Position numbers and translations under genes: made by a program. A stretch of 12,185 nucleotides of DNA from Betaproteobacteria bacterium (GTDB taxonomy: Bacteria; Pseudomonadota; Gammaproteobacteria; Burkholderiales; Casimicrobiaceae): positions 1-12,185 of the forward strand of contig JAAFHR010000053.1 in NCBI GenBank assembly GCA_013298455.1. The letters run 5' to 3'. Each line of letters begins with the position of its first letter. Position 1 is the stretch's first letter. Positions 1-6,615 of the stretch are shown here, piece after piece. The notes beneath the pieces are model-generated. The model was not told the DNA's origin. It ran no database searches and saw only the letters and a program-made list of their open reading frames with translations.

Positions 1-534
1 ACTGCCGGATTCGCACATGCTGTGGTGGGCTACACCCTAGCACCTAATGCGAGCTTGCCGCAGATTGTTGATGAGTGTGTAACGGCGATTCGTTGGCTGA
101 AGTCGCATGCCAGCGTGCTCGGCTTTGATCCCGAGCAAATCGTTGTCGCCGGCAGTTCAGCGGGTGGCTACTTAGCGGCGGCATGTTCGGCGCGCGTCTC
201 GGTGCGCGGCTTCGCACCAATTTCTGGAATTTTTGATGTGTCGCCTTTGATCGGAACCTCGATCAACGCTGCGCTGGGGCTCGATGAGAAAACGGCTAGC
301 GCTATGAATTTGCTCGGCGTTGCCACGCAGTTCGCGCCGGCGGTCGTCACTTATGGCGAAATCGAGACGAGCGAATTTAAGCGACAAAGTCGGGCCTTCG
401 CCGAACAGCTTCGCTCGATTGGCTCGGAGTGCGAATGCTTCGAAATCGCCGCCCGAAATCACTTCGACGTGGTGCATGAGCTCGCTGATCCGCAGAGCCG
501 CTCGTTTCAAAGCGTTCATGAATTGTTTAAGTAA
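1..534 (+). CDS. Arylformamidase-like alpha/beta hydrolase, 3' part
   Basis: The reading frame is open from the first base, so the start and the upstream oxyanion-hole HGG region lie outside the window; about 177 residues are visible. Seen: a nucleophile elbow G-S-S-A-G with the serine at nt 157-159, the family-typical GEIETSEFKRQS segment (nt 352-387), and a late N-H-F-D with the likely catalytic histidine at nt 460-462. These match kynurenine formamidase-type esterases, which hydrolyse N-formylkynurenine to kynurenine and formate in the cytoplasm. The acidic triad position, Asp in mouse arylformamidase, is Glu here (nt 364-366). The tryptophan dioxygenase that makes the formyl substrate follows 89 bp later, and kynureninase after that, which supports this role. 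A general carboxylesterase is the alternative. The usual bacterial KynB is a different, metal-dependent cyclase-like fold, so I give no kynB symbol. Confidence 0.8.
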   Translation, partial: TAGFAHAVVGYTLAPNASLPQIVDECVTAIRWLKSHASVLGFDPEQIVVAGSSAGGYLAAACSARVSVRGFAPISGIFDVSPLIGTSINAALGLDEKTASAMNLLGVATQFAPAVVTYGEIETSEFKRQSRAFAEQLRSIGSECECFEIAARNHFDVVHELADPQSRSFQSVHELFK

Positions 535-623
535 CTGGAGTGTGTACTGTGGCCCGTGTGAAACCGATTTTCCCGAATCTAGTCGATCCAAAAGGCGTGG
601 ATTGTTCAAATGATCGACGTCCG

Positions 624-1487
624 ATGAGCATCACCACAGATGATCTTCGAAAAGAGCTCGCCTACAAAAACGACGGCAAGCCCACAGTTGAGTTTGCGGG
701 CAACAGCAACGACTACGTCGCTTATCAGTTCATCGATTTGCTTCATACGCTGCAAATTCCGCGCAGCGATGGCTACGACGAATCCTGCTTTATCGTGATG
801 GGGCAGGTCAAAGAGCTACTGTTTCAAGCGCTGCATTTCGAGCTCTACAACGCGAAGCATCAGCTTGATCAAGACCAATTACCCGAAGCGATTCGCATGC
901 TGAGCCGCGCTCGCGCGATCACCGAGTACATCGCGAAATCGTGGGACGTGCTCTCAACGATCACTGCCGATGGTTTCAACGAGTATCGTGACACCTTGGG
1001 GCAGGCCTCGGGGCAGCTCTCGTTTATGTATCGGCACGTGGAATTCATCTTGGGTAACAAAAGCGAGCGATTGGCCAAGGCGCACAGCAATATTCCCCAC
1101 GTGTGGCCAAAAATGAAAGCGTCGCTTGAATCACCGTCGCTCTATGATCGGGTGATCGCGTTTTTGGCGCGGCGGGGTTACGCCATTGATGCCGCCATGC
1201 TGGAGCGAGATTGGACTCAGCCCTACGTCGCCAACGACTCTGTTGAAGCCGCTTGGCGGACGATTTACGATAGCGCAAAAACGGAGAATCCATTGTTTGA
1301 ACTGGGCGAGTCGCTGGTGTCGCTTGACGACGCGTTTTCGCAATACCGCTGGCGGCACTTCGTTTCAGTGTCTCGAATCATCGGCCACAAGCCGGGTACG
1401 GGCGGCTCAGCGGGCGTTGGCTGGTTGCGGCAAGTCACTGAGCTGCACTTCTTTCCTGAACTTTGGTCGCTTCGCACAGCGCTTTAA
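624..1487 (+). CDS. kynA: Tryptophan 2,3-dioxygenase, divergent
   Basis: 287 residues from ATG 624. TDO is a cytoplasmic haem enzyme that opens the indole ring of L-tryptophan to N-formylkynurenine. Seen, with Xanthomonas campestris TDO equivalents recalled from memory: Y31 and Y34 (Y24/Y27), F56 (F51), YRHVEF with R137 (R117, which holds the substrate carboxylate), H245 in WRH (H240, the proximal haem ligand), and GTGGS at 258-262 (T254). The distal histidine H55 is replaced by G60 in FIVMGQVKEL, and the usual HQ..ELW segment has also lost its Trp. The start is uncertain. ATG 624 gives a normal N terminus but has no clear ribosome binding site. GTG 549 lies 8 nt after GGAG (537-540) and would add 25 residues that I do not recognise. 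It sits between the hydrolase and kynureninase genes, probably in one operon. Confidence 0.88.
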   Translation: MSITTDDLRKELAYKNDGKPTVEFAGNSNDYVAYQFIDLLHTLQIPRSDGYDESCFIVMGQVKELLFQALHFELYNAKHQLDQDQLPEAIRMLSRARAITEYIAKSWDVLSTITADGFNEYRDTLGQASGQLSFMYRHVEFILGNKSERLAKAHSNIPHVWPKMKASLESPSLYDRVIAFLARRGYAIDAAMLERDWTQPYVANDSVEAAWRTIYDSAKTENPLFELGESLVSLDDAFSQYRWRHFVSVSRIIGHKPGTGGSAGVGWLRQVTELHFFPELWSLRTAL

Positions 1488-1490
1488 TCG

Positions 1491-2750
1491 ATGAACTCAA
1501 TGAATAGTCTCAACGCCGCTTTAGGCCACGCCAAAACGCTAGACGCCACCGATCCGCTCGCGCATTGCCGTGAGCGATTTATCCTGCCCGACGGTGTGAT
1601 TTATCTTGACGGAAATTCGCTCGGCGCTTTGCCGAAAGGCGTCAACGAGCGATTGCATCGAGCGATCAACGAGGAATGGGGTGTCGGCCTGATTCGCTCG
1701 TGGAACGATGCGGATTGGTATCCTGCCCCGCAGCGCGTTGGCGCAAAAATCGCCGGACTCATCGGCGCAAAACCGCGAGAGGTGATTTCGTGCGATTCCA
1801 CCACGGTGAACCTTTTCAAAGTGCTCTGTGCCGCGCTCGAAGCGCAACCTGAGCGAGACATCATCATCTGCGAAGAGGGAAACTTCCCGACCGATGCCTA
1901 CATCACCGAGCGTACCGCCAAGCTCTACAACAAGCGAGTGGTGCTCGCCAATCAAGACAATATCGAAGCCATCATCGCCGAAGCAGGAGACAAGCTCTGT
2001 GTGGTCGCTCTCACCCACGTGCATTACAAAACGGGTCGCATGTACGACGTGCAAAACGTCACTGCGCTGGCGCACAAGTACGGTGGCCGCGTCATTTGGG
2101 ATTTAGCGCACACGGGTGGCGTGATTGCTGTTCAATTGCACGATTGGCATGTTGATTACGCCGTGGGCTGTGGTTACAAGTATTTAAACGGTGGCCCTGG
2201 AGCGCCGGCCTATGTTTACGTTCGCGAAGATCTGATTGCTTCGCTCGATCAACCACTAGCGGGCTGGCATGGCCACGCTGCGCCGTTTTCGTTCGAGCAG
2301 GGCTACCGCGCACATCCAACGATTGATCGGCTGCTCGTGGGCACTGCATCGCAGCTGTCGTTGATTGCGCTAGAAGCGGCGCTCGCTGCGTACGACGGTG
2401 TTGATATGAACGCGGTGCGTGCCAAAAGCCAATCGCTGACGAGCTTCTTTATCGAGCGCTTCGATGCGCAACTCGCACATTTCGGTTTTGGTTTAGCCAC
2501 ACCGCGAGACGCATCAAAACGCGGCAGTCAAGTGTCGTTCACACATCCCGATGGATATGCGATCATGCAAGCCGTGATCGCGCGCGGTGTGATCGGGGAC
2601 TTCCGTGCGCCCAACATCTTGCGATTTGGGTTTGCGCCGTTGTACCTAACGCATCAAGACGTGGCGAACGCTATCGCCACGATTGCGGATGTGATGCAAA
2701 CCAACGAGTGGAAGCGACCCGAATTCGCACAGAAGAAAGCGGTGACTTAG
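1491..2750 (+). CDS. kynU: Kynureninase
   Basis: 419 residues, normal length for this family. A PLP-dependent fold-type I enzyme of the cytoplasm that cleaves kynurenine to anthranilate and alanine. Seen: YLDGNSLG near residues 39-45, the phosphate-binding CDSTTVN at 101-107, NFPTD at 131-135, the PLP-ring aspartate D204 in WDLAHTGG, the Schiff-base lysine K230 in GYKYLNGGPG, and a C-terminal domain with FRAPNILRFGFAPLY. The start lies only 3 nt after the dioxygenase stop and has no obvious Shine-Dalgarno, so translation is probably coupled to the upstream gene; ATG 1500 in the same frame is an alternative start. With the two upstream genes it completes tryptophan to anthranilate. No anthranilate-consuming gene and no kynR-type regulator is in the window. 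Confidence 0.95.
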   Translation: MNSMNSLNAALGHAKTLDATDPLAHCRERFILPDGVIYLDGNSLGALPKGVNERLHRAINEEWGVGLIRSWNDADWYPAPQRVGAKIAGLIGAKPREVISCDSTTVNLFKVLCAALEAQPERDIIICEEGNFPTDAYITERTAKLYNKRVVLANQDNIEAIIAEAGDKLCVVALTHVHYKTGRMYDVQNVTALAHKYGGRVIWDLAHTGGVIAVQLHDWHVDYAVGCGYKYLNGGPGAPAYVYVREDLIASLDQPLAGWHGHAAPFSFEQGYRAHPTIDRLLVGTASQLSLIALEAALAAYDGVDMNAVRAKSQSLTSFFIERFDAQLAHFGFGLATPRDASKRGSQVSFTHPDGYAIMQAVIARGVIGDFRAPNILRFGFAPLYLTHQDVANAIATIADVMQTNEWKRPEFAQKKAVT

Positions 2751-2762
2751 GTCGAACTGGCT

Positions 2763-2842
2763 TGTAGGAGCGGTTCCACCGCGATCAGCGTTGCGAAAGT
2801 AGCACTTAGCGAAATGCTGATCGCGGTGGAACCGCTCCTACA
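2763..2842. repeat. Inverted pair of GTAG-headed REP-like repeats
   Basis: Two 27-nt arms, 2763-2789 and 2816-2842, are perfect reverse complements separated by 26 nt. Each arm begins, from the outside, with TGTAGGAGCGG and contains its own small hairpin: GCGGT-TCC-ACCGC at 2770-2782 and its mirror at 2823-2835. This is the layout of REP/BIME elements, and the GTAGGAGCGG head resembles REPs known from Pseudomonas, Stenotrophomonas and relatives. It lies between the convergent kynureninase and sulfatase genes, so the long stem could also stop transcription from both sides, although no T-tract follows either arm. A related pair is at 9410-9481. Confidence 0.85.
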
Positions 2843-2857
2843 GTAGCGCGTTGACCG

Positions 2858-4186
2858 TTAGCGTTGCGGCATGTCTTTCACGCCAAAGCCCAAACTCACG
2901 GTCGCATCGTCGGGAATGGCAGGCATGCTCGCATTCCAACGTTCCCAGTCCTCTCGCATAGCAGTTAAGCGCTCCGGTTGGTGCTTGGCATGGTTGGCGC
3001 GCTCGCGTTGGTCATTGGTGAGGTTAAAAAGGTAGTCGTTGCCATCAACGCGCAAATACTTCCAATCGCCAGCACGATAGGCGCGTTGTCCGCGATGATT
3101 CATTCGCCAGTAGAGCGGGTGGTCAAACTTCTGCGTGGGGTCGCGCAGCACTGCGGCTAGCGACACGCCATCGAGCGGATAATCTGGGTGCGCCGCAGCG
3201 CCAGCCACATCAAGCATCGTGGCAGACCAATCCATCGTCATGCAGTGCTGCTCGCTCACGCCACCAGCAGCAATCACAGCGGGCCATTGGGCGATCCACG
3301 GCACGCGAATGCCGCCTTCGGTCAAATCCATTTTTCCGCCGACGAGTGGCCAGTTGTCACTGAAGCGCTCGCCGCCGTTGTCGCTGGTGAAAACGATCAG
3401 GGTGTTGTCGAGTTGTCCGCTGCGCTTGAGCGCACTCACGATCCACCCGATGCCCTCGTCCATGTGATGAATCATGCGACGATACGTTTCGATATTGCCA
3501 CCGTGCAGGTGGAACAAGTCGCGACTCACCTCAGCGGCGAGCTCCGCATCATCACGCGTCTCCCACGGCCAATGCGGTGCGGTGTAGTGCAGGCTCAAGA
3601 AAAACGGTGCATCGCGTTTAGTGGTTACGAAATCAACGGCGCGCCTCGAGATGAGATCGGTCAGGTAGCCCTCGGTCGGCGCTTGTGATTCACCGCTGTA
3701 GAGATCATGGTCACCGCTGTTGGCGCAGTGCGTAAAGTAATCCACGCCACCCGACATGGGGCCAAAAAATTCGTCGTAACCGCTTTTGATCGGACTGAAG
3801 TGCGGTGGGTAACCCAAATGCCACTTACCGAACAGCGCCGTTCGGTAGCCCGACGCTTTGAGCAGCGACGGTAAGGTGGGATGCTCCGGCGGCAAGCCCA
3901 ACGTGGCGCTGCCTTTGCTTTTGCTGTTAATCGGCTCTTCAGCCGCACCACGCAATCGGTACTGGTATCGCGCGGTCATCAACGCAAAACGTGTGGGTGA
4001 ACACACCGGGGAATTTGAATAACCTTGCGTGAATTTCATACCGTTCGCAGCGAGCGAATCGATAACGGGCGAGACGGCGCCAAAGGCTGCGTCACGTCCG
4101 CCATAGCAACCCAAATCGGCATAGCCCAAGTCATCGGCGACGATAAAGATGATGTTGGGGCGAGTGGATTTGCGTTGGTCGGTCAT
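2858..4186 (-). CDS. Type I sulfatase, arylsulfatase family
   Basis: 442 residues. Hydrolyses sulfate esters using a formylglycine made from a cysteine. Seen: metal ligands D18-D19 in FIVADDLGYADLGCYGG, the maturation and active-site motif C62-S-P-T-R66, K121 and H123 in FGKWHLG, H205 in APHWPWE, D269-N270 in SDNGGERFSDN, and K285 in VGGKMDLTEGG. The N terminus runs straight into the catalytic fold with no signal peptide, so the protein is probably cytoplasmic and acts on an imported substrate. No formylglycine-generating enzyme or anaerobic maturase is in the window. It is downstream of the Bug receptor on the same strand (176 bp gap) and may be expressed with it. No good ribosome binding site precedes the ATG. 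The exact substrate (aryl, alkyl or sugar sulfate) cannot be told; sulfatase membership is secure. Confidence 0.92.
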   Translation of the reverse strand: MTDQRKSTRPNIIFIVADDLGYADLGCYGGRDAAFGAVSPVIDSLAANGMKFTQGYSNSPVCSPTRFALMTARYQYRLRGAAEEPINSKSKGSATLGLPPEHPTLPSLLKASGYRTALFGKWHLGYPPHFSPIKSGYDEFFGPMSGGVDYFTHCANSGDHDLYSGESQAPTEGYLTDLISRRAVDFVTTKRDAPFFLSLHYTAPHWPWETRDDAELAAEVSRDLFHLHGGNIETYRRMIHHMDEGIGWIVSALKRSGQLDNTLIVFTSDNGGERFSDNWPLVGGKMDLTEGGIRVPWIAQWPAVIAAGGVSEQHCMTMDWSATMLDVAGAAAHPDYPLDGVSLAAVLRDPTQKFDHPLYWRMNHRGQRAYRAGDWKYLRVDGNDYLFNLTNDQRERANHAKHQPERLTAMREDWERWNASMPAIPDDATVSLGFGVKDMPQR

Positions 4187-4215
4187 CGATGAATTGACTA
4201 AGTTGAGATCAAACG

Positions 4216-4242
4216 GGGCAGACGATCGTTGCCCGCGCGGGC
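4216..4242. other. Compact palindromes in sulfatase leader
   Basis: GGGCA (4216-4220) pairs with TGCCC (4230-4234) around the 8-nt palindrome ACGATCGT (4222-4229), with one bulged G. The second arm overlaps a perfect 12-nt palindrome GCCCGCGCGGGC (4231-4242). It lies 30-57 nt upstream of the sulfatase ATG. It could be a leader hairpin or an operator; no regulator family can be named and chance is possible. Confidence 0.25.
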
Positions 4243-4272
4243 TTAAATCAGCTCGGACAGAGCGCTGTTTTT

Positions 4273-4350
4273 GCCACCGATTTCACAGACGAACACAGAT
4301 TCCACAGCCGATGGGCGCTGCCCATCTGTGCAATCTGTGAAATCGGTGGC
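4273..4350. repeat. Inverted ATCTGTG-type intergenic repeat
   Basis: The outer arms 4273-4289 and 4334-4350 are perfect 17-nt reverse complements. Inside them CACAGAT (4294-4300) can pair with ATCTGTG (4324-4330), or GATGGGC (4310-4316) can pair with GCCCATC (4320-4326) around a 3-nt loop. The right side reads as three units of 9 nt: ATCTGTGCA at 4324, ATCTGTGAA at 4333 and ATCGGTGGC at 4342. The element sits between the receptor stop and the sulfatase start on the same strand, so it would be in a shared transcript. Similar ATCTGTG/CACAGAT intergenic repeats occur in many environmental bacterial genomes; function unknown. Confidence 0.75.
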
Positions 4351-4362
4351 GACGCTCTGCGA

Positions 4363-5319
4363 TCAGTCGAACTTCAAGCCCGCTTTTTTAATCACAGGCA
4401 CCCAAAGCGATTTGAAGCCGTTGACCGTGGCGGTCGTCTTTTCGCGATCTGCCGAGACTGGATCCATCTTCAGATTGACGAACTTTTCGCGAATCGCTGG
4501 CGTGGCCATCAGCGCACTAATTTCCTTGGCGTAGCGGGCGAGTCGGTCCGCAGGCAGTGTGTTTTTCGCATAGAAAATATTCCAGCCGTCGGCTTCAAGA
4601 TTTAAGCCTTGTTCTTTGAGCGTGGGCACATCTTTCACGCTTCGCGTGCCGCCCGAGGTTGCGAGGATTCGCGCTTTACCGCCTTCGTGTTGCGGCAGTA
4701 AGGTGTCTAGCGCATCGATCGCCACGGGCACGTGTCCGCCGAGCATGTCGTTGACAAGCGGTGCTGAACCCTTGTAGCCAATGACTGGCACCTCTGCACC
4801 TGCCGCTTGGCTCACCATCAGCGCAAAGAAATGCGGGATGCTTCCCGTGGCGGGCACGCCAAAGGTGGCCTTCGCGCCGTTGGTCTTGATCCATCGGTTG
4901 AGATCCGCCATCGATTTGGCCTCGTGCGATGCCGCTACCGCCACACCCATTTCGTAGCGAGTCACCTGCGACACGGGCACGAAATCGGTGTCGGGTTCGT
5001 AGCCGATATTGTTAAACACCAGCGGGGCGATGACCATCAACGCGGGATTGACGAGCACCAACACGTTGGCGTCGTTGGGCATGCGTTTGATCTGCTGCAT
5101 CGCTACGCGCCCGCCAGCGCCGACGATGTTTTCAACGATCACCGGTGTGCCAAGCTTTGGCTGCAACTCCGCCGCCAAAATGCGGGCCGCTTGATCCGAC
5201 GTGCCACCCGGTGGGTAGGGCACGATCAGGCGCAAGGTGTTGTCCTGTGCTGCAGTTTGCGTGGAAAGGGCGAGCGCGCTGGCCATCGCGCAGAGCCCGA
5301 GAAAGTTTCGTTTGTTCAC
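4363..5319 (-). CDS. Bug/TctC-family periplasmic solute receptor
   Basis: 318 residues. The family supplies extracytoplasmic receptors for tripartite tricarboxylate transporters and binds carboxylates, amino acids or aromatic acids. Seen: an N-terminal signal peptide (KR, then a hydrophobic stretch to about residue 20, with likely cleavage after A-x-A near 22-24), then LRLIVPYPPGGTSD with the family's first ligand loop, VIVENIVGAGG, the second loop GVPATGSIPHFF, VPVIGYKGSAPLVNDMLGGHVPVA, and DVPTLKEQG. The start is GTG, preceded by AGGGGGAA with about 6 nt spacing. No TctA or TctB membrane genes are present, so this is an orphan receptor, as is common in Burkholderiales. The adjacent sulfatase suggests, but does not show, a sulfated or carboxylated ligand. 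Confidence 0.92.
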   Translation of the reverse strand: MNKRNFLGLCAMASALALSTQTAAQDNTLRLIVPYPPGGTSDQAARILAAELQPKLGTPVIVENIVGAGGRVAMQQIKRMPNDANVLVLVNPALMVIAPLVFNNIGYEPDTDFVPVSQVTRYEMGVAVAASHEAKSMADLNRWIKTNGAKATFGVPATGSIPHFFALMVSQAAGAEVPVIGYKGSAPLVNDMLGGHVPVAIDALDTLLPQHEGGKARILATSGGTRSVKDVPTLKEQGLNLEADGWNIFYAKNTLPADRLARYAKEISALMATPAIREKFVNLKMDPVSADREKTTATVNGFKSLWVPVIKKAGLKFD

Positions 5320-5430
5320 TGATGTTCCCCCTGAAAAATTGCGTTGCTCGGTGCGTCATTCCGACACCATTCGAGCACTTGCCGAGTCTACCCATCTGCG
5401 ATGTCTTCACGCCGATTTGCAGCGCTCGTT

Positions 5431-5459
5431 TTGACACTCTGCCCACCGTCAAGTAAGCT
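5431..5459 (+). promoter_or_regulatory. Sigma70-type promoter for the deaminase gene
   Basis: A perfect TTGACA -35 box (5431-5436), a 17-nt spacer and TAAGCT (5454-5459; TA...T of TATAAT) lie 22 nt upstream of the deaminase ATG. Transcription would begin near 5466, just before the ribosome binding site GAAGGA at 5471-5476. It lies in the divergent gap shared with the receptor gene. I see no clear promoter for the receptor in this gap. Confidence 0.55.
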
Positions 5460-5481
5460 GCATCGATGCCGAAGGACGACC

Positions 5482-6483
5482 ATGCAAAACCACGATGAAT
5501 TGATCGCCAAACTTCCGAAAACCGAACTGCATCTGCACATTGAGGGCACACTCGAACCCGAAATGATGTTCGACAAAGCTCGCAAACACGGGATTAAGCT
5601 CAATCACGGCACCGTTGAATCGCTACGAGCCGCCTACGACTTTGCGAACCTGCAAGCGTTTCTCGATCTCTACTATGCGGGCGCCGATGTGCTTCGCGAT
5701 GAAGCCGATTTTTACGATTTGACGTGGGCGTATTTGCTTCGCGCGAAGGCCGATAACGTTGTGCATGCTGAGATATTCTTCGATCCGCAGACCCATAGCG
5801 CACGCGGTATTGCGCTGAGCGACGTGGTGAACGGCATCGTTGGCGCGCTCACCGACGGCGAGCAGCACCTTGGCATCACGTGGCGATTGATTCCGAATTT
5901 TTTGCGCCACTTGAGCGAAGCGGATGCGATGGCGACGCTCACCGAACTCCAACAATTTATGCAGCATTTTCACGGCTTCGGATTGGATTCGAGCGAGGTC
6001 GGACATCCGCCGTCGAAGTTCAGCCGCGTGTTCGCGAAAGTGCGTGCCTTGGGCTTACCGGTGGTAGCGCATGCTGGTGAGGAAGGTCCGCCGAGCTACA
6101 TCATTGAAGCGCTCGACGATCTCAAAGTCACGCGAATCGATCATGGCATTCGCGCGATCGAAGACGCTGGGCTCACTGCACGGCTCGCTCGCGAGCAGAT
6201 TCCGTTAACCGTCTGCCCGCTCTCTAACGTGCGACTTCGTGCGGTGACATCGCTCGAAGCGCATCCCTTGAAACGCTTATTGACTGCGGGTTGTAGCGTG
6301 TCGATTAATTCCGACGATCCTGCGTATTTCGGCGGCTACGTCGGAGAAAACTATCGACAAACCGCCAAAGCATTGCAGCTCACGCCAGAGGAATTGAAGA
6401 CGCTCGCGGCGATGAGCATTCGTGGGAGTTGGTTGAGCGACGCAGCGAAGGCAAAACATTTGGCAGACATTGCGGCGGCCTGA
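5482..6483 (+). CDS. Adenine deaminase (adenosine deaminase family)
   Basis: 333 residues from ATG 5482, chosen because GAAGGA lies 5 nt upstream; the frame is open further 5' but those residues do not resemble the family. A zinc-dependent amidohydrolase of the ADA superfamily, probably cytoplasmic, deaminating adenine to hypoxanthine. Seen: H17 and H19 in ELHLHIEGTLEP, H197 and E200 in HAGEEGPPSYI, H221 in RIDHGIRAIED, and D278-D279 in INSDDPAYFGGYVGENY. The GHPPSKF, VCPLSNVRL and DPAYFGGY segments resemble the fungal Aah1 / Pseudomonas PA0148 adenine deaminase group more than classical adenosine deaminase; this subgroup call is from memory. Adenosine deaminase is the alternative. It is a single-gene unit with its own promoter. 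Confidence 0.85.
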   Translation: MQNHDELIAKLPKTELHLHIEGTLEPEMMFDKARKHGIKLNHGTVESLRAAYDFANLQAFLDLYYAGADVLRDEADFYDLTWAYLLRAKADNVVHAEIFFDPQTHSARGIALSDVVNGIVGALTDGEQHLGITWRLIPNFLRHLSEADAMATLTELQQFMQHFHGFGLDSSEVGHPPSKFSRVFAKVRALGLPVVAHAGEEGPPSYIIEALDDLKVTRIDHGIRAIEDAGLTARLAREQIPLTVCPLSNVRLRAVTSLEAHPLKRLLTAGCSVSINSDDPAYFGGYVGENYRQTAKALQLTPEELKTLAAMSIRGSWLSDAAKAKHLADIAAA

Positions 6484-6615
6484 TCAATTCTGACTTATTG
6501 AGTCAAAGCCTCAATTGAATTGGGCTATCGACAAAATTTATTTATTTTTGAAAAATACTGAATTAGTCGTCAAGCCCTTTATTGGTATGGCATTTAACGA
6601 TAAAGCCGTTACACC
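6484..6615. other. AT-rich gap between convergent genes
   Basis: 132 bp, clearly richer in A and T than the flanking genes, between the ends of the deaminase and the ABC ATPase genes. It contains a weak hairpin TGACT-TATTG-AGTCA at 6491-6505 and an A/T-only inverted repeat at 6544-6556. Neither is a convincing intrinsic terminator, and no small gene is apparent. Confidence 0.5.

Noticed and set aside
1539..2075. 178-residue minus-strand reading frame inside kynureninase
   Set aside because: It is antisense to conserved kynureninase motifs; long antisense frames are expected at this codon usage.
2763..2842. Terminal inverted repeats of an insertion sequence
   Set aside because: Only 26 nt separate the arms, no transposase is present, and the nested hairpins fit a REP doublet better.
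3188..3688. 166-residue plus-strand reading frame inside the sulfatase
   Set aside because: It is antisense to clear sulfatase active-site motifs and has no recognisable domain or ribosome site.
4324..4350. Short tandem units suggesting a CRISPR array
   Set aside because: The units are 9 nt long, contiguous and only three in number, with no spacers and no cas genes.
4807..5322. 171-residue plus-strand reading frame opposite the receptor gene
   Set aside because: The receptor frame on the minus strand has a signal peptide and all family motifs; the antisense translation (H- and R-rich) has none.
5344..5481. 46-residue upstream extension of the deaminase
   Set aside because: It would cover the TTGACA promoter and the GAAGGA ribosome site, and the residues do not resemble the family N terminus, which begins just before ELHLH.
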